Of a stretch of DNA of 5,558 nucleotides, positions 4,761 to 5,558 are shown piece after piece. Origin of the DNA: a bacterium. GTDB taxonomy: Bacteria; Vulcanimicrobiota; Xenobia; Xenobiales; Xenobiaceae. Location of the stretch: the NCBI GenBank assembly GCA_022839105.1, contig JALHDH010000145.1:1-5558 (forward strand). Reading direction: 5' to 3'. The notes below the pieces were generated by a model, which ran no database searches, was not told where the DNA came from, and worked only from the letters and a program-made list of their open reading frames with translations. Position 1 is the first letter of the stretch, and each line of letters begins with the position of its first letter. The position numbers and the translations under genes were made by a program.

Positions 4761-5558
4761 AAGTTGACCAGCTCGAACTTCTCGTTGGGGGCGTGGATGG
4801 CGTCGTCGGGGCTCCCCAACCCCAAAAGCAAGGTCGGAGCGCCCAGGATCCGCTGGAACTCCGCGGTGATCGGGATGGCCCCTCCGTGCCGACAGAAGAG
4901 GGGCTCCTGCCCGAAGCCCTGCAGAACGGCCCGACGCGCCGCCTCGAAGAGCTTCTCCCGGGTCCCCTCGCGCTCCAGAAGATAGGGCCTGCCCGAGTCT
5001 CCGGGCACGAACTCCAGTTGGATCCAGGGGGTCGCCTGCGCCTCGAACCAGGCCTTCAGGCAGGCCATGACCTCCCGGGGCTCCTGGTCGGCCACCAGGC
5101 GGGCGCTGAACTTGGCCGTGGCCGAGCAGGGCACGATGGTCTTGCTGCCCGCCCCGGTATAACCGCCGAAGAAGCCGTTGCACTCCAGGGTGGGCCGGAA
5201 CCAGCGCCTCTCGTTGGTCGAGAAGCCGACCTCGCCGCGCATCGAGGCGCCCATCCAGCCCGCGTACTCGGCCTCGTCGAAGGGCAGTTGCTGCAGGGCC
5301 TCCTTCTCCCAGGCCTGGATCGGCCGGACCCGATCGTAGAATCCCGGCACCACCACGCGCCCGTCCGAATCGTGAACTCGCGCCAGGATCGCGGCCAGTT
5401 CGCGCACGGCATTGGGCAGGACCCCGCCGTGGACACCCGAGTGGACATCCATCCGCGCGGTGCGCACCCGGACCTCGAAGACCACCAGACCCCGCAGGGA
5501 ATAGTGCAGGGTCGGCCGGAACTTCACGGCCGTGCTGGTATCCGAGACGATCACCACG
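4697..5558 (-). CDS. M20-family metallopeptidase (dipeptidase type), 5' end cut by the window
   Basis: The frame is open from the right edge to a TAA at 4697-4699. It encodes the C-terminal 287 or so residues of a protein that usually has about 450. The GTG at 5557 is an internal codon: the sequence there already lies inside the catalytic domain. Residue numbers count from that codon. VIVSD (2-6) carries the Asp expected to bind the second metal. RPTLHYSLRG (14-23) and MDVHSGVHGG (36-45) match the entry to the dimerisation domain, with the conserved His at 39. HGGAIPITAEF (224-234) and AIHAPNEKF (253-261) supply the last metal-binding His (255). This layout matches the carnosinase/CNDP-like dipeptidases of M20. 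The remaining metal ligands lie outside the window. Such enzymes hydrolyse dipeptides in the cytoplasm, and I see no link to bamA. The last 64 bp overlap the end of the propeller gene on the other strand. Confidence 0.9.
   Translation of the reverse strand, partial: VVIVSDTSTAVKFRPTLHYSLRGLVVFEVRVRTARMDVHSGVHGGVLPNAVRELAAILARVHDSDGRVVVPGFYDRVRPIQAWEKEALQQLPFDEAEYAGWMGASMRGEVGFSTNERRWFRPTLECNGFFGGYTGAGSKTIVPCSATAKFSARLVADQEPREVMACLKAWFEAQATPWIQLEFVPGDSGRPYLLEREGTREKLFEAARRAVLQGFGQEPLFCRHGGAIPITAEFQRILGAPTLLLGLGSPDDAIHAPNEKFELVNFYRGIRMAAGLLEALAQADRS

Noticed and set aside
4761..4780. AAGTT...AACTT inverted repeat just after the propeller stop as a terminator
   Set aside because: The 5-bp A+T-rich arms have a 10-nt loop and no following T-run, and the repeat lies inside the M20 coding sequence.
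3705..5183. A 492-codon minus-strand open frame opposite the propeller gene and overlapping the M20 gene in another frame
   Set aside because: The translation is Gly/Arg/Gln/Pro-rich with no domain, and it conflicts with two well-supported genes.

Overview
The window is G+C-rich (about two thirds by eye) and densely coding. It comes from a diderm (outer-membrane) bacterium: it carries a BamA/Omp85 outer-membrane assembly gene next to an OmpH/Skp-type chaperone gene. I cannot name the lineage. BamA has four POTRA domains rather than the proteobacterial five. The OmpH protein keeps an N-terminal membrane anchor, and its C-terminal motif (VVLDK...VVYG...DITDDV) resembles OmpH proteins of non-proteobacterial diderms such as Negativicutes or cyanobacteria-related lineages. 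That placement is inference.

Layout. On the minus strand, bamA (770-3331) is followed after a 247-bp gap by an ompH/skp-like gene (from 522 down past the left edge). This bamA-ompH order is the usual start of outer-membrane biogenesis clusters. The gap holds no credible ORF but contains several inverted repeats, one of which encloses the ompH ribosome binding site. Divergent from bamA, on the plus strand, is a 404-residue secreted PQQ-type beta-propeller gene starting at a GTG (3546-4760). The 214-bp divergent intergenic region holds a good sigma70-like promoter for bamA and several interrupted palindromes that could be operators. At the right, a minus-strand M20 metallopeptidase (dipeptidase type) enters from beyond the window and ends at 4697. 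Its last 64 bp overlap the 3' end of the propeller gene in convergent, antisense orientation.

How the parts fit. BamA inserts beta-barrel proteins into the outer membrane. The OmpH/Skp-like protein would hold unfolded barrel proteins in the periplasm. The propeller protein resembles BamB, the propeller subunit of the BAM complex, in fold and size, but it lacks a lipobox. A BamB-like role is therefore only a hypothesis, supported by its position next to bamA. The M20 peptidase is probably an unrelated metabolic gene.

The most unusual points are the N-terminal extension of BamA (an Ala/Glu/Pro/Ser/Thr-rich linker with an exact 36-bp tandem duplication, then an extra small beta-rich domain before the POTRAs), the MRAY variant of the conserved VRGF/Y barrel motif, the dyads in the bamA/propeller divergent region, and the candidate BamB analogue. 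I see no mobile element, CRISPR array, tRNA or rRNA.
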